64,000 nucleotides of DNA from Mesotaenium endlicherianum (lineage: Eukaryota; Streptophyta; Zygnematophyceae; Zygnematales; Mesotaeniaceae). The stretch covers positions 111,110 through 175,109 of the forward strand of contig WELA01005067.1 of the NCBI GenBank assembly GCA_009602735.1, in the 5' to 3' direction. The notes under the pieces are model-generated. The model did no database searches. It was not told the DNA's origin and saw only the letters and a program-made list of their open reading frames with translations. Below, piece by piece: positions 12,359 to 22,976 of this stretch (position 1 is the stretch's first letter; every line of letters starts with the position of its first letter). Made by a program: the position numbers and the translations under genes.

Positions 12359-12862
12359 TGTAGTGAAACAGATAGATAAAGTACTTAGTAAAACAGAATA
12401 CTTTATCTATTCAAGACAAGGATCTTTGAACACAAGTGGTAGCTTAGTGAAAGAGAGATGGCTTCTTGATAGTTAATACATTCTGGATTTTGGCAAGTAC
12501 AAGAGTGATTCTGGAATGTCTTTCTATGTTCTAGCTCTTGTTTATATACTTGCTACATAAGTAATTTCTAGGGAGGTGTATGTTGATGTGTTGGCACCCA
12601 ACACATCCCAAAACTTGCCACCTCTTTCTAGAATAATGTACACATGTCCTTTTGACCTAAAAATGGCACATTTGACTTTTGCCATGTGGAGTTCTTCTAG
12701 GTCTTTCCTCTAACTTCGAAAATGCCTTAGAAGGTTCAAAGGACATGAACCAAGTCACTAGAGTACCTATTCACACTTGAATCCACACAATACTACTCCA
12801 AATATATTTGAAAACATTAAAAAATATATGCAAACTAATATATAATGACTCAAATCACTACA
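12359..12862 (-). repeat. 5' LTR of the 6-13 kb chromovirus
   Basis: About 504 bp, bounded by TGTAGTGA and TCACTACA, and directly followed by the ACCTT target duplication at 12863-12867. It matches the copy at 6192-6698 with scattered substitutions and a small length difference in the AT-rich end. Confidence 0.9.
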
Positions 12863-12867
12863 ACCTT

Positions 12868-13276
12868 GCACTTTTGATTTTTTCGCGTTTACCACACGCA
12901 TTGCAATTACATATTTAGGGTCTTTCTTAGGTCTTCTGAAATCGGCTCCCACACTCTTACGCACACTGACTTCCTTATCAGAACGTCGCTTTACAAGATT
13001 GCTCTTATGCTGTTTAGAGAGAGGAGGATGTGGGGAGGACATAGCAAAACCTACCGCCGCCTTTTTGTCAAAAAGAGTACTTAGAGAGAATGAGCAGTGG
13101 TAAAGCAGACGCATGAACTTATTACATGGGGATTCGCAGTGAAATTGACACTTAGCTAGCTTGTACTTACCTTGCGTTTGCGTAGTAACCACTTGTAAAC
13201 TATGACTTCCTCCGTCGCGCGCGTACGGTCCTACGTGTCCGGGCAATGCTATTCCTACGTCTTCAATTGTCTTCAT
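12868..13276 (-). pseudogene. 5' half of an unknown open frame split by a retroelement
   Basis: An uninterrupted minus-strand frame runs from an ATG at 13276-13274 into the right target duplication of the chromovirus. The predicted product starts MKTIEDVGIALPGHVG and has a Cys-containing patch (CQFHCESPCNK). It then becomes strongly basic (VKRRSDKEVSVRKS). A consensus-like donor (CAAG|GTAAGT at 13171) lies inside, but the frame stays open through it and the next acceptor would be out of phase, so I treat it as a single exon. No known family is recognised. Confidence 0.4.
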
Positions 13277-13370
13277 GTTCGTACATGTGATTCACATTAA
13301 ATGCAAAACCAGACACTAGCTCGCTCACCCCTTGCAGATACCGTGTGCTTAGCAGCTCATCAGTTATAAC

Positions 13371-13379
13371 TATATATAG
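13371..13379. promoter_or_regulatory. TATATATAG box between two divergent open frames
   Basis: A near-symmetric TATA box lies about 70 bases upstream of the plus-strand ATG at 13442 and about 95 bases upstream of the minus-strand ATG at 13276. It could serve as core promoter in either direction. Placement is the only evidence. Confidence 0.4.
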
Positions 13380-13441
13380 GTGTATAAGAAAGCACCATAA
13401 CAGTCAACTCATCACCTCATTTGAGCGCTTTAATAAGTGCG

Positions 13442-13612
13442 ATGGCTGATTACATACTTAACGCTGCTATAAAGGACTCAAGACGGATCCTCCTTCAATT
13501 AACTTTGCTTGAAATTGACCTTGAGGTAGAGCGAGCATCCACGAACTCCTGCTGCTTGAAATACATCCAACAACGCGCTAACCTACGCAACAAGAATTCT
13601 ATGCTACAGTAA
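13442..13612 (+). CDS. Small unknown open frame (56 codons)
   Basis: The ATG at 13442 follows a TATA box by about 70 bases. The peptide starts MADYILNAAIKDSRRILL and is helical, with a Leu/Glu-rich pattern that could be the start of a coiled coil. Downstream DNA (13613-13738) has open stretches in other frames with similar charged composition (for example REEFEREKWSFLAH), so this may be the first exon or a decayed remnant of a longer gene. Not recognised. Confidence 0.25.
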   Translation: MADYILNAAIKDSRRILLQLTLLEIDLEVERASTNSCCLKYIQQRANLRNKNSMLQ

Positions 13613-13738
13613 AACACCTTTCAGATGCAGCGGATAGCCACCGTAGCGAGGAGAATGCCTGCTGTCGCGAATTAAAAGCGCAATGTGCTCACGGTAGGGA
13701 GGAATTTGAACGTGAGAAATGGTCTTTTTTAGCCCATA

Positions 13739-14008
13739 TTGCTGGACCGAGAGGGACTCACAATGTACCCATTTAATTTTACCCCTACCTCTCAAGAAGC
13801 CGGTACAATTCCACATTCTCTCGCCAATAGTCTCAATCTAGAGGATTCACAAGCTGCAGAAGCCAGTGAGAACAGTGTTGGCCTCTATAAGGCTGTGCAG
13901 CATGATGAAGACGGCAGAGGACACATCCAGGGCTTACTCGAAAAAGGCTTATTCGAAAAGGACTTTGAGGACGAAGTAGGGTTGTTCTTGTCCACGATCC
14001 TAGGCTGA
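13739..14008 (+). CDS. Small unknown acidic open frame
   Basis: A plus-strand frame of about 89 codons with an acidic product (AAEASENSVGLYKAVQHDED, then LFEKDFEDEVGLFLS). It ends at 14008. It lies just downstream of the 13442 frame and could be a further exon of it. No domain is recognised, and coding status is uncertain. Confidence 0.25.
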   Translation: MLDREGLTMYPFNFTPTSQEAGTIPHSLANSLNLEDSQAAEASENSVGLYKAVQHDEDGRGHIQGLLEKGLFEKDFEDEVGLFLSTILG

Positions 14009-14311
14009 GGTCCTCCCAGGCCTAAACTGCTGGACTCAGCCGAACCGGTTAGTATCTTTCACTTTCTTTGCTATCCATTCTGTTTGGTCCAGGATCCAAA
14101 ACATATATTCATGAAGTATTTTTTTTTTATTTCAATGTGTAAAAGTACCCAACTGCATGTCCCTCGACGTAAAGGAGGGTCACCTTTAGCCTGTGTGTTA
14201 TGTTTCCACTTTTGCTTGTTGGCATCTTATTTAGCAGGCCTACGCTAAATGCACCTACGCCGTGCAAGTGCAAACACGCCCCCGGGGACTGTTTCTCCCT
14301 CTATGCGTAAT

Positions 14312-15030
14312 TGTAATGAATCAGTATATTGGTTGATATAAAATTTATTTAAATATAACAGTTAAATAAGTTCAGCCTGCTGAACTCCAGTTCATAATCA
14401 GTCTGCTGGACTTTATACTTAATATCAGTTTAATGACTCAGCCGAAAGCAGCAGGCTGGAGTCAGCTTAAGTCAGCTTGCTGACACATTCTTTGACAGCC
14501 AGCTGACTTCCGTACTCGGTAGCAGCAAACTGCCTCGATATGCAACCACTAAGTGTGGTATGCTAGATGAATGGCCAGATGACATCCCTATGATGGATGG
14601 CGATTTGGGATGATGGGAGATGGCGGTGGATTTGGTTAACCGAGGTCCAACGTGGTTAACTCCCGAGTAGGCGGTGCCATCGCACTGGCCGTTGAACAGT
14701 AAACTCATTCCATGTACATATGCTAGGCATTGCTCTCGAGTTCGGCATTCGGAAACGAGGCCAACTCTCTTGTACAGCTTACTGAGAGAGATCTGAATCC
14801 AAGGCGAGAAGCCATTGATACGTGTTGTCTTCTAACCTTGCTTATGTATGAGTTTACTGATTGCATTATTGATGCTAGTTTACTCGCATTTAATTTTCGA
14901 GTGTTGTTCACTGCTAGTGTGTTGTCCTTTTGCCGTTTAATCAGTTAACAAAAAATCCATAAAGATTACTTGCTGATATAAAGATCTTTATTAATTGTTA
15001 ATCACCTATTTGGTAAGTCGATTCATTTCA
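14312..15030 (+). mobile_element. Solo LTR, 719 bp, of the ~715-bp Gypsy LTR family
   Basis: It starts TGTAATGAATCAGTATATT and ends GATTCATTTCA. It matches the LTRs of the element at 22977-31765 along its whole length, and no internal retroelement sequence adjoins either end. The flanks GTAAT and GTGAC agree at only three of five bases, so the target duplication is decayed or absent. Solo LTRs arise by recombination between the two LTRs of one element. Confidence 0.88.
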
Positions 15031-15640
15031 GTGACAATTTCGGATTTGTGATTTCGTTTCTCACCCCTAGCTGCTGCATATCTGCCCTGGGCCTCTCTCT
15101 CTATCTCTGCCTCTACTCCTGCTTCAAGTTGTAGGGTTCTGCCTCTGCTTCCTGGTGCAGGGCTTAGAATGCAGCCCCTATTTTTGTATTAGGGCGCCGA
15201 GGCTGCTGCTTTTAGGTTTAAAGCTTAGGTTTTTGGCTCTGCCACTGTTCTCGAACATGGGAGTAAGGATTTGGATATTTGTCCCTGCTATTGCTTCAGG
15301 CTGCAAGAAGCAGGGTGAGGCTCCCTACCTCTGCCACTGCTTTAGAGATTTTGTGGTTTTGGTTTTTGCCTCTGCCAATGCTTCAGAGTGAAAACTCTAT
15401 TGTGGGGTAAGATTTTAGGCTTTCAGGGTTGCGCTAGGGGGGCTTAGGATTTTAGCCTATGCCTCGCCCCTTCTGGCTCCCTGGCACGTGGCGGCTCCAG
15501 GGGATGCCACGCGTGTCACGAGTATCCTCGGGTTCGGCCCAATCACCACGTGCCCTGAGCTTGCCAGCACAGCATGCACGCCCCCAAAAACTCTCGGATG
15601 TGTGTTCAAGCATCAACCTGTGTGCATCGTATTTTGTTTG
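15031..15640. other. Pyrimidine-rich, low-complexity stretch; no gene
   Basis: Plus-strand DNA rich in CTCT and CTGCCTCTGC-type words with imperfect internal repetition. Open frames here are composition artefacts. It fills the space between the solo LTR and the old Gypsy remnant. Confidence 0.5.
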
Positions 15641-16224
15641 CAATAGGATGGGGTTAGACAAAACGAATGAATCGCGTTTTGCAACAACTCCTTAGGTATT
15701 ATGTGAATTCACGCTAAGACAACTGGGACATCCTCCTTTCAGTTGCAGAGTTCGCAGTAAACAATGCTTATCAGGAGAGTGTTAAGAAAACCCCGTTTTT
15801 CCTTAACTATGGACGACATCCGCACACTTCTCTCACGCGGGTCGTTTACGCTTAGGCGGGGATGTCAACCATGAGAGTTCCAAGTGCTTGCCTCTTTGTC
15901 CACTCTCTTCAAGAGGTGCACAAACACGCAAAGTTGGCTCTAGCCGCTGCTAGGGATCGGCAGAAAAAGTTTGCTGATACGCACAGGGCAGAGTTGAGTT
16001 TTGAAGTTGGCAACACAGTACTTTAGCAAACTAAAATCCTCCAACTCAAGCACCCAAGAAAGCAAAATCTTCTGCCTTGCTGGGTAGGCCTTTTTGTTGT
16101 GATCGCAAAGATTGGACCTGTTGCATACCTACTGGATTTGCCTAAATGCATGGGGCGAACGCATCCTATGTTCCATGTCAGTTTACTAAAATTATTTCGA
16201 TCTGATGCCCGCTATCAGCCACAG

Positions 16225-17472
16225 TGTAATGAATCAATTCATTATTAATTTAATTAATTATATATATATATATACACAACGTTAAATAATTATTATGTCA
16301 ATATACTCACATGTGCGAGTTCATCTACATGAATATATGTCGATATTATGCGAGTTTATTTACTTTGTCAAAAAGGTCAGCAGGATGACTTTTGTATCAG
16401 AGTGTAATTTGCTCACTTTGTTGAAAAGTTCAGCAGAATGACTTTTGTATCATAGTATAGTTGGCTGAGATTTATATACCAATTATATAGAGGACATAAT
16501 ATTTGTAGGTTGATATATAGTAGGCTCGTATAATAATACTTAGTACACTTGGACTCAGTATGCTGAGGATAGATATATTCATTTAGATAATTATTTGTAG
16601 ACTGACACATGTGACCGTAGTATACTGAAAGTCGGGAGGTCGACTGAGATTCGGTAAACCGATGTCCTATCAGTGTGGTTAACTCCTGGGTAGATGGAGC
16701 CGTCGTCGATCAACTGAACTTAGGACTTCAGTCAATCGACCAATTAATATGGTCGTCATACCTAGATCTGTGGGTCCCAACTTAACAAGTTTCTCACAAA
16801 ACGGCGCACCTTGCGCCGTGGTCAACCAGGTGGTCACTAGGTACATAGCAAGCTGAGATCTTGTAGTCCCTCATTCTGGACAGTAGCCTTTGGAGTTGGA
16901 TTTCTACTTGCAAGTCATGTGTGCACTTTTGCGTTCGTTTTATGACCAGCTTGACATGGCGTCTTTGTCTGTGCTTTAAATGGAGCAAACTAGAAGTTTT
17001 CGGAAATTTCTCGTCAAGATGCGTCCGTTGCTGTTAAGTTTGCTCAATTTTTTGTAGTATCGACAGAATTATGCTCTCTGACATTTTGGGGTCACGTAAC
17101 GGACAGATTCCATGGTTTGCACCTAGTCAGTGGGATGTGTTTTAGTTACATTATGGTCATCTGAATGAGAGCACCTTTGCTGTTCAGTCCTCTGATGTTG
17201 TGTATGTGCTTATACATGTTTGTATGCTTGGTGGGCAAGAAGCCATGAGTTTCTAAAGGAGAAGCTCTGGTCCTCAAGTCGCCTCTTTCTTGTGCCTTGA
17301 GTTAGTGTGCAACTATGGCACACTACGATAAGTGAGTCAAGGGGTATAGATGAGTAAACGGAGTTTATTATAAGGGCAAAGATTGCTCCCTGATTTTACA
17401 CGCTTCCACCTATCTCTGATCTTATATATTTAAATGAAATCTATTTATCTTGAATAAGCAAGATTCATTTCA
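16225..17472 (+). mobile_element. Solo LTR, 1248 bp, of a second Gypsy LTR family
   Basis: It starts TGTAATGAATCAATTC and ends GATTCATTTCA, with a perfect 5-bp target duplication CACAG at 16220-16224 and 17473-17477. The terminal ~15 bases and one interior block near 16640-16700 (AAACCGATGTCC, then GGTTAACTCC) resemble the ~715-bp family. The rest is different and includes a TA microsatellite near 16258-16275. It lies between the integrase and chromodomain parts of an older element. The exact duplication makes this the younger insertion. Confidence 0.88.
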
Positions 17473-17912
17473 CACAGGCACCGGAATTGGAACTCGCCGA
17501 TGATGATAAAGCCTGGGATGTGGAGGAAGTCTTGGGACACCGCTACACCCGTCATAAGCCTCCCAGAGTGGAACTTTTGATCAAATGGCTCGATTACAAT
17601 TCCAATTGGAATTCGTACAAACCTTAGGACAAAATCCTACTTAATTGTAGTGACTTGGTTCAAGAGTATTGATTGTGATGGGCTATTGCTCAAAATCTCT
17701 GTCCCAAGGCGAGTGTGCTACCCGGTACAAGTCATAAGCCAAGGAACAAACGCAAAAGAGAGGCGGTCAGATGTTCGCTCTTCTCCGTCCCTGTGATGAT
17801 GCAAAGACCATTCGCTCACCAGTATTTTCCGTTGATTCCGATCAATATTGACACACAAGACTTAAAAGACGAAACTTAACGAGGACGTTAAGTTCTTTTA
17901 ACGGGGGAGGAG

Positions 17913-18718
17913 TGTAACGATCTGAGCTATTTTAGACGTAATTGGGATGTTTTTCCAATTACCTAAAAATACGTTACGCTATTTATCAATATATTATTTG
18001 ATAAATGATTGCATCTTGATGAATTATTCGCCACACGCGTGTGCCAACTAATTCCTGGTTGATTAGCGGAACGACCAAGATACTATTGCAATACTTTGCA
18101 ATAGTACAACATAACTATTCATAAAGTTACCTTGATTAATTACGAGACGATAAACTAATCAATTGTGGATTTATTGAGTTAGTTTGACTGTCATTATTTG
18201 GATGATGCATAGTCACTGATTTTGGATTAACGACAAGTCATTAAATTGAACGAAGTCGTAAAACTCAAACGAAACAAAATATGCAAAGTCATTTTGCATC
18301 CGAGCGAATTTAAACCCACGACTTCTTGTTTGAAACGTTCACACCTGAACGATTGGCAAAGTTGTTTTACCCGATCGTGACAAAAGCACGTGTACGTGAC
18401 TCCGCGAACGGTCACGTCTATTCAAAAAGACGCTTTGACATGACTACAAACAATCACGTCTATTTAAAGAGATGCGATGACATGACTACGCTAATTTGGC
18501 GTGAAACGATTCTTCGCGATTCGTCGAAAAGTCTCGAAACTGCCACATGGCACAATTTCAAGCATTTGGTCAAATAGGTCGCATCCATTTGACTGTTTTC
18601 GTTGACATGACCAGTGCCCTAGGCGGTGATTTGAAGCACTCCAGTGCCTGACGTCATGCAGGTATAAATACTCGCAAAAGTCATTTTGAGTGCAACTCTC
18701 ACAAGCACAAATACTATA

Positions 18719-18771
<53 letters not shown>

Positions 18772-18813
18772 NNNNNNNNNNNNNNNNNNNNNNNNNNNNN
18801 NNNNNNNNNNNNN

Positions 18814-18899
<86 letters not shown>

Positions 18900-19008
18900 C
18901 TAAGCAAATATTCCAAAAGTTTGATATTTTCTTTTCGCTATTCTCAAATATTCCTTGAAACCGAGGAAATGATTCTCAAGAATCAGAACGTTTTGCAGAA
19001 ACATTACA
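17913..19008 (+). repeat. 3' LTR of the old Gypsy remnant, ~1.1 kb
   Basis: It starts TGTAACGATCTGAGC right after the purine tract and ends ACATTACA. The ends are thus imperfect inverted repeats. A TATA box (GTATAAATACTC near 18661-18672) followed by a CT-rich stretch marks the likely promoter. The candidate target duplication to the right is GTGGG (19009-19013), but its left partner is not in view. Confidence 0.7.
18718..18896. repeat. (CT)n microsatellite with an assembly gap
   Basis: A long CT dinucleotide run is interrupted by 42 ambiguous bases (18772-18813), a gap in the assembly, and by one TTT imperfection. It lies just downstream of the TATA box in the LTR, so it may form part of the 5' leader of transcripts from that LTR. 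The true repeat length is unknown. Confidence 0.95.
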
Positions 19009-19320
19009 GTGGGAGCTCCACATACTGAGGTTGATTTCTCAATCATCCCAAGCTCTTGCAACTCTTGGCAAGTTTCTCCACACAGTCCCACTCCATCTGA
19101 CTGAGCTTATGCGACCCTAGTCATACGGATTTATTTGTAGTTAGTGCGATTTTGCACACGTAGGTAGTGGTTCTCCCAATCTCCTCCTTAGTGAAGGCAA
19201 ACGCCTTGCAATGCTTCCTCAGCAGCCTTTCTACTTGTGCTTTTTGCTGGGATGATATCATTTTTCCAACGGCAAACGTCTCAGTTTCTGGCTGCTTTTC
19301 TCCAGCAAAGGCATCCAATA
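19009..19320 (-). other. Reverse transcriptase N-terminal part of element A (fossil part)
   Basis: The minus strand reads QAQVERLLRKHCKAFAFTKEEIG and then, in another stretch, LGMIEKSTSVCGAP. These match the region before and at the start of Ty3/Gypsy reverse transcriptase (the L...F...E.G motif, then G(I/M)IEPS.S.W.AP). The rest of the polymerase is not in the window, cut off by the old Gypsy remnant. Confidence 0.72.
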
Positions 19321-19834
19321 GTTGCTACTTTTGGGGTTCAGGTGGGAGTTTCTTACCCTCCTCCTTCCCCTCTGGCTTTCAGCCTGACTACTTGGTGGTG
19401 GAGTGACAGGCTTTTTGGCCTGCTCCTCCTGAGGCTTAGACTCTGTTGCCTTACCTTTAGGTCCCTTACCCTTCCCTTGCGGTCTGCATTTCTCTTGGTG
19501 TGAGTCAAACTTCAGCCGCCTCTTGATCGGTTGTCATAGGAACCGTTCTTCGTCTTCGCGACTCCAGCTGGTACCCGTCTAGTCTGCTTCAAGTGGTGAA
19601 AGTGTATTGAGGTAACGCATCAATATCCGTTTGAATGGTGCGTTTCCCTCACGAGCCACCTTCCTTGGCCTACATGCGTGGCCTTAAGGCTTCCCTTGAA
19701 TTGCTTTTGCCTTATCGACATATGCACTCACCTTTGGTGGCTGTTGCAGCCCTCCTGGTGCTGTGGTGCTGTGTTGCTCCCAGTAGGTGACTTCAAGTCT
19801 TCATAAAGGTCTGCTGGGTTGGGTCCCTTTTGTG

Positions 19835-20872
19835 TTAACTGGCAGATGCCCAATCGTTGGCTCTGAGCTCTTGCAGCTCTTGTAAGTCCAGCTCTGGAGT
19901 AGGAAACCGTGAAATCTCATTCCCTACTTCCCCTCCATCTGTGAGCTCAGTCAGTTTGAACTTTGGCGCATCTGGCATTCCTTCCTTGGCTTCAGCTGAC
20001 TCTTCCATTTCTGGTAGCGACGATTCTTTGTCATCTTCCGTGTCGAGCTTGGCCGTGTTGATAATTGTCTCTTGCAGGGAGTGCGCTGCTTGCGCTACCT
20101 TCTCTTCTTTGCGCCGATCGACATCTGCCTCCAAAAGTTGATCCAAAATTTTTCTGGTGATTTTTCCAGCTGTTAAGCAAACTGTAGCCAGCTGACGCTT
20201 CTCCTTGGTCGGCTTCAAGTCGGATGCGTAGTACATCTTACTTGCTTCTGCACTCACCTCCTCGGGGCTCTCAATTATTTATTCCAAACATATAGTCTTT
20301 CCAGACCCCCCAGAGTCTGCAGACTGATGGTTGCTTGCTTTGGCCCATTTACCAATGTTGCACTGGCGCTCGGCACAATAGTCCTGATAGTCTTGTCGTC
20401 TTGGGTCATCGTTCTCTGGAGTGCAACTTGGTGTACCATTTGACCATTCCCGGTCTGGTGAGGATGATAGGCAGCGTTGATTAGCTTCCCAGCTACTTGA
20501 GCTAGCTTCCTAGTAGTGACCATTTCTGGTCGCTCTTGGACTGTCATTTGTGTCGTACCCAGAGTGTCCACCCTCTTCTTGCAGCGGATTCACCTCTTGT
20601 CTTGGCGCCTGCTGCCGTTTGGGAACTTTGAATGTATCTTCTCCTTTAGTTGATGGTATCACAATCAATCTGACCGCTGCTTCTCTTAGCCAAGGAGTAA
20701 CTTCTGTGTCATCTATCCATGGCCGAGATGTTGTGAGTGATGTAGACCTGTCTGTCGCTTCTTCGCATGGTGGCGGAGTCTTGTCATGGTGATCTCTGTC
20801 TGCCATGGGCGTGTCTTCTCTTTCTAAAGGTGTAATTAGCGCAGCCAGCCTATGGTCTATGCGTTCTCGCAA
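19835..20872 (-). other. Linker between methyltransferase and RT in element A (fossil part)
   Basis: Open stretches encode charged, low-complexity sequence (for example EADVDRRKEEKVAQAAHS and LPEMEESAEAKEGMPD). No domain is recognised. The position, after the methyltransferase and before reverse transcriptase, suggests a flexible polyprotein spacer or an uncharacterised domain. Confidence 0.45.
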
Positions 20873-20881
20873 CTCGTGACA

Positions 20882-22075
20882 TCATGCCAACTCAGCCATT
20901 TCGACTTCTTTGAGCGAAGTGTGGGTACCTTTGGATTCTCCAACAGCATTTTTGTGCCTTTGAATCAGCTCCCGGCGTTGTCGGACGTTCCAGTCACGCC
21001 TCTGATCCAAAGTAGGTACCACAAATATTCTAATTGATACCGTTGGCGGCTTGGGCACAGGCTTGTTGGCAAAAGTCATTTGTTGCCAAGTCATGATAGT
21101 CTCCAGCAACCAGGTCATAGTATGTTGCCCAATCATGTTGCCAAAGATTTTAGCCGCTTCTGTCCTTCCATCCTTGTGAATAATATCCATGACAATCTGC
21201 TCTGGAAGTCCCAAACAACTTCCCTTTTCCATAGCGTATGATTCCCGCCAAAGAGAGCCGATGGCGAAGTCTCTAACCATTCCAGCTCCTCTTTGGTGAA
21301 AGCTCGTGACTCAAGGTAGGTTGTGAAGGTAGGCAGAACCTCCCTTGATTTCCCTGGTTTGTTGAAGCCATACTGAGGGTAGGTATCCCTCCTTGCCACT
21401 AGTTTAGTAATTACTCCCTGCACTTCTCCCACGCATCGTGCGTTAGGTGGTCGTTGTGAGGTAGTCTCCATAGCCCTGAAATGTTCGATGGGCATACCTT
21501 TTGTCCAAAATATCTTGGCTCATTGAGACAATCCCCCCATGCCTTGCGTCGTTTAGCAAGGCATGATGCCCCAAGGTGGAGTCAAAAATCAGCCATGGAG
21601 CCCTTGGCTTCATGTCCTTGTAGTCCAATCCTGGATGCACATTCTCAATCACAAACAAAGGTGGAAACTAGCGCTGGCGATCCTGCAGCAACTGGATATT
21701 TTTTACCACCTTTCCCCAATGTTGTGTTCTGTGATCATTAAATCCTCTTCTCATTCTGGCTTGAGAAAATGGCTAGCAAGGAAATTCAACAAACATTTAG
21801 TCAATCCGGTATGGATGCAGGCTTTCCAACTTGACGTCCATGATGCATCCGTCAGCCATACGCTCCACGTGCTGGTAGGCTGGCGTCAATCCCTTGAAAT
21901 GATACATTTGCCGCATTTGACTCATAGCTTCTTGAAAAACGCGGAAGACGTTGTTGTCGTGATCCACATAGAGGACTTTAGACACTTTAATCCCCCTCTG
22001 AATCAATGCCATAATCCCGGATCCCAGTCCTCCAAAGAATTACAATACCACCACTAAAGTTTCTCGGAGGGATTT
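20882..22075 (-). other. Cytosine-5 DNA methyltransferase region of element A (fossil part)
   Basis: Minus-strand frames show, in family order, motif I (FGGLGSGIMALIQRG near 22045-22000, the SAM-binding glycine loop), a motif II-like acidic segment (VLYVDHD), the motif IV neighbourhood near 21750, motif VI (FVIENVHPG near 21650), a target-recognition-like stretch with LPTFTTY near 21320, a motif IX/X-like helix (FTKEELEWLE) and a motif X-like GNMIGQHTMTWLLE near 21130. This is the C5-MTase order and spacing. An intact enzyme of this family methylates cytosine using SAM. This copy is broken and treated as a fossil. Its nearest family (DNMT3-like or algal retroelement-type) cannot be settled by eye. 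Confidence 0.78.
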
Positions 22076-22319
22076 TTGCTTAAGATATAGGCTCCACTCC
22101 TGGCATCAAATTCAATGTTCAAGAGATTGGATAAGGCACAGGTAGCAACTCTTGCGGGCCGCGGTCCATATTACTCACCGTTTCCAGTTGCGCCATCCTG
22201 TTTGGCAGCCATACCAATGGTAGTGGCATGTTGATGCTGAAGTAAGCCTCTTTCTCTCTCTTTATCAAGTTGTCATAAAATTCTGGATACCCGGTAGTGG
22301 CATAGCAGTGTAGAATCCC

Positions 22320-22770
22320 CTAACTTGTTTCACCATGGCAGACCATCTTCACAGGAATCTCTCCTGCTGGTTGCTCATTCGTTTGTTGGTAGGTCACCTT
22401 CTGCTTCGACGAATCAATAACCATGCAGAAGGGAATCAGTGCTTCTGTTTTCAGTAGTATGTTATAGTTCTCTTCTTCTGTCACTGTGCAGTCGATCCAC
22501 AATGACGCCTCCTCAGGTTTCCCCGAGTTTACTGTAATTTTCACAGGCTTGCAAGTGATCCCACAAGACTTGGAAATTTGCCTTGATGCAGTCCTCAACT
22601 GGAAAGGGCTCTCTTTTAGATCCTATGCAATCAATCCTTGAGCTTTCACGGCTCTTTTTCCCAAGATGAGTGGTTGTGCGCCGATGTCCAATAGAATGTT
22701 GAAGGCAGCCCAGTTATTAAACTTTAATACACTCTCCTTATTATGCACTCTTACAGTGCTGAAATTTGCG
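22320..22770 (-). other. Retropepsin-like region of element A (fossil part)
   Basis: The minus strand reads NILLDIGAQPLILGKRAV near 22700-22650, corresponding to the D-(S/T)-G-A active-site loop of retroviral-type aspartic proteases. A beta-rich stretch follows (NILLKTEALIPF). The same protease style (VILDTGSQPILLG) is found in element B. It lies immediately upstream of the methyltransferase region. Confidence 0.7.
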
Positions 22771-22976
22771 GGCAGTGAGGCGCTATTTACACCTTCCTGA
22801 GCTGTATCCAGCTGTCGCTCGGCCTCTTTGAAATGAATCGAATTACCAAATAGGCGATTAACAATTAGTAAAGATCTTCATATCAGCAAGTAATCTTTAT
22901 GGTATTTTTTGTTAATTGAATTAACAGCAAAGGACCACACGTTAGCAGTGAATAATACTCGTAAGTCAAATGCAAG

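Larger units (their letters stand above)
6192..12862 (-). mobile_element. Ty3/Gypsy chromovirus (fossil), LTR to LTR
   Basis: A minus-strand LTR retrotransposon of about 6.7 kb. Its LTRs of roughly 500 bp lie at 6192 to about 6698 (3' LTR) and 12359-12862 (5' LTR). The outermost bases are TGTAGTGA...TCACTACA. A 5-bp target duplication, ACCTT, is present at 6187-6191 and 12863-12867. The order gag, protease, reverse transcriptase, RNase H, integrase, chromodomain is that of chromoviruses. The LTRs are similar but clearly not identical, so it is an old or middle-aged insertion. The coding part is broken, with a handful of breaks. It landed in an unknown minus-strand frame. Confidence 0.93.
15641..19008 (+). 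mobile_element. Old Ty3/Gypsy remnant (fossil), 5'-truncated
   Basis: The 3' part of a plus-strand chromovirus: the integrase C-terminal half (AEFAVNNAYQESVKKTPFFL around 15740-15810, then HPMFHVSLLK near 16165), a chromodomain (WDVEEVLGHRYT, then LLIKWLDY at about 17515-17600), a purine tract ACGGGGGAGGAG and a 3' LTR from 17913. It is heavily broken and lacks gag, protease and reverse transcriptase. A foreign solo LTR (16225-17472) sits between integrase and chromodomain. Its right LTR edge abuts the reverse transcriptase start of element A, so this copy apparently inserted into element A. The left edge is not an LTR and is approximate. Confidence 0.8.
19009..22828 (-). mobile_element. Methyltransferase-bearing Gypsy-like element A (fossil), 3' segment
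   Basis: On the minus strand, in order: retropepsin-like region, cytosine-5 DNA methyltransferase region, a long linker, and the start of reverse transcriptase, where it is cut by the LTR ending at 19008. The 5' segment with gag-like sequence lies at 42093 to about 43400, on the far side of the chromovirus composite. CTCTT at 22824-22828 and 42093-42097 is the probable target duplication (two extra bases on the right side). It is broken many times (ten or more), so it is old. Methyltransferases inside LTR elements are known from charophytes and dinoflagellates. Placing this copy in that group is inference. Confidence 0.75.

Noticed and set aside
13009-13171. Intron inside the 12868-13276 frame
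   Set aside because: The donor is good, but joining to the next acceptor would change phase into an immediate stop, and the unspliced frame is open throughout.
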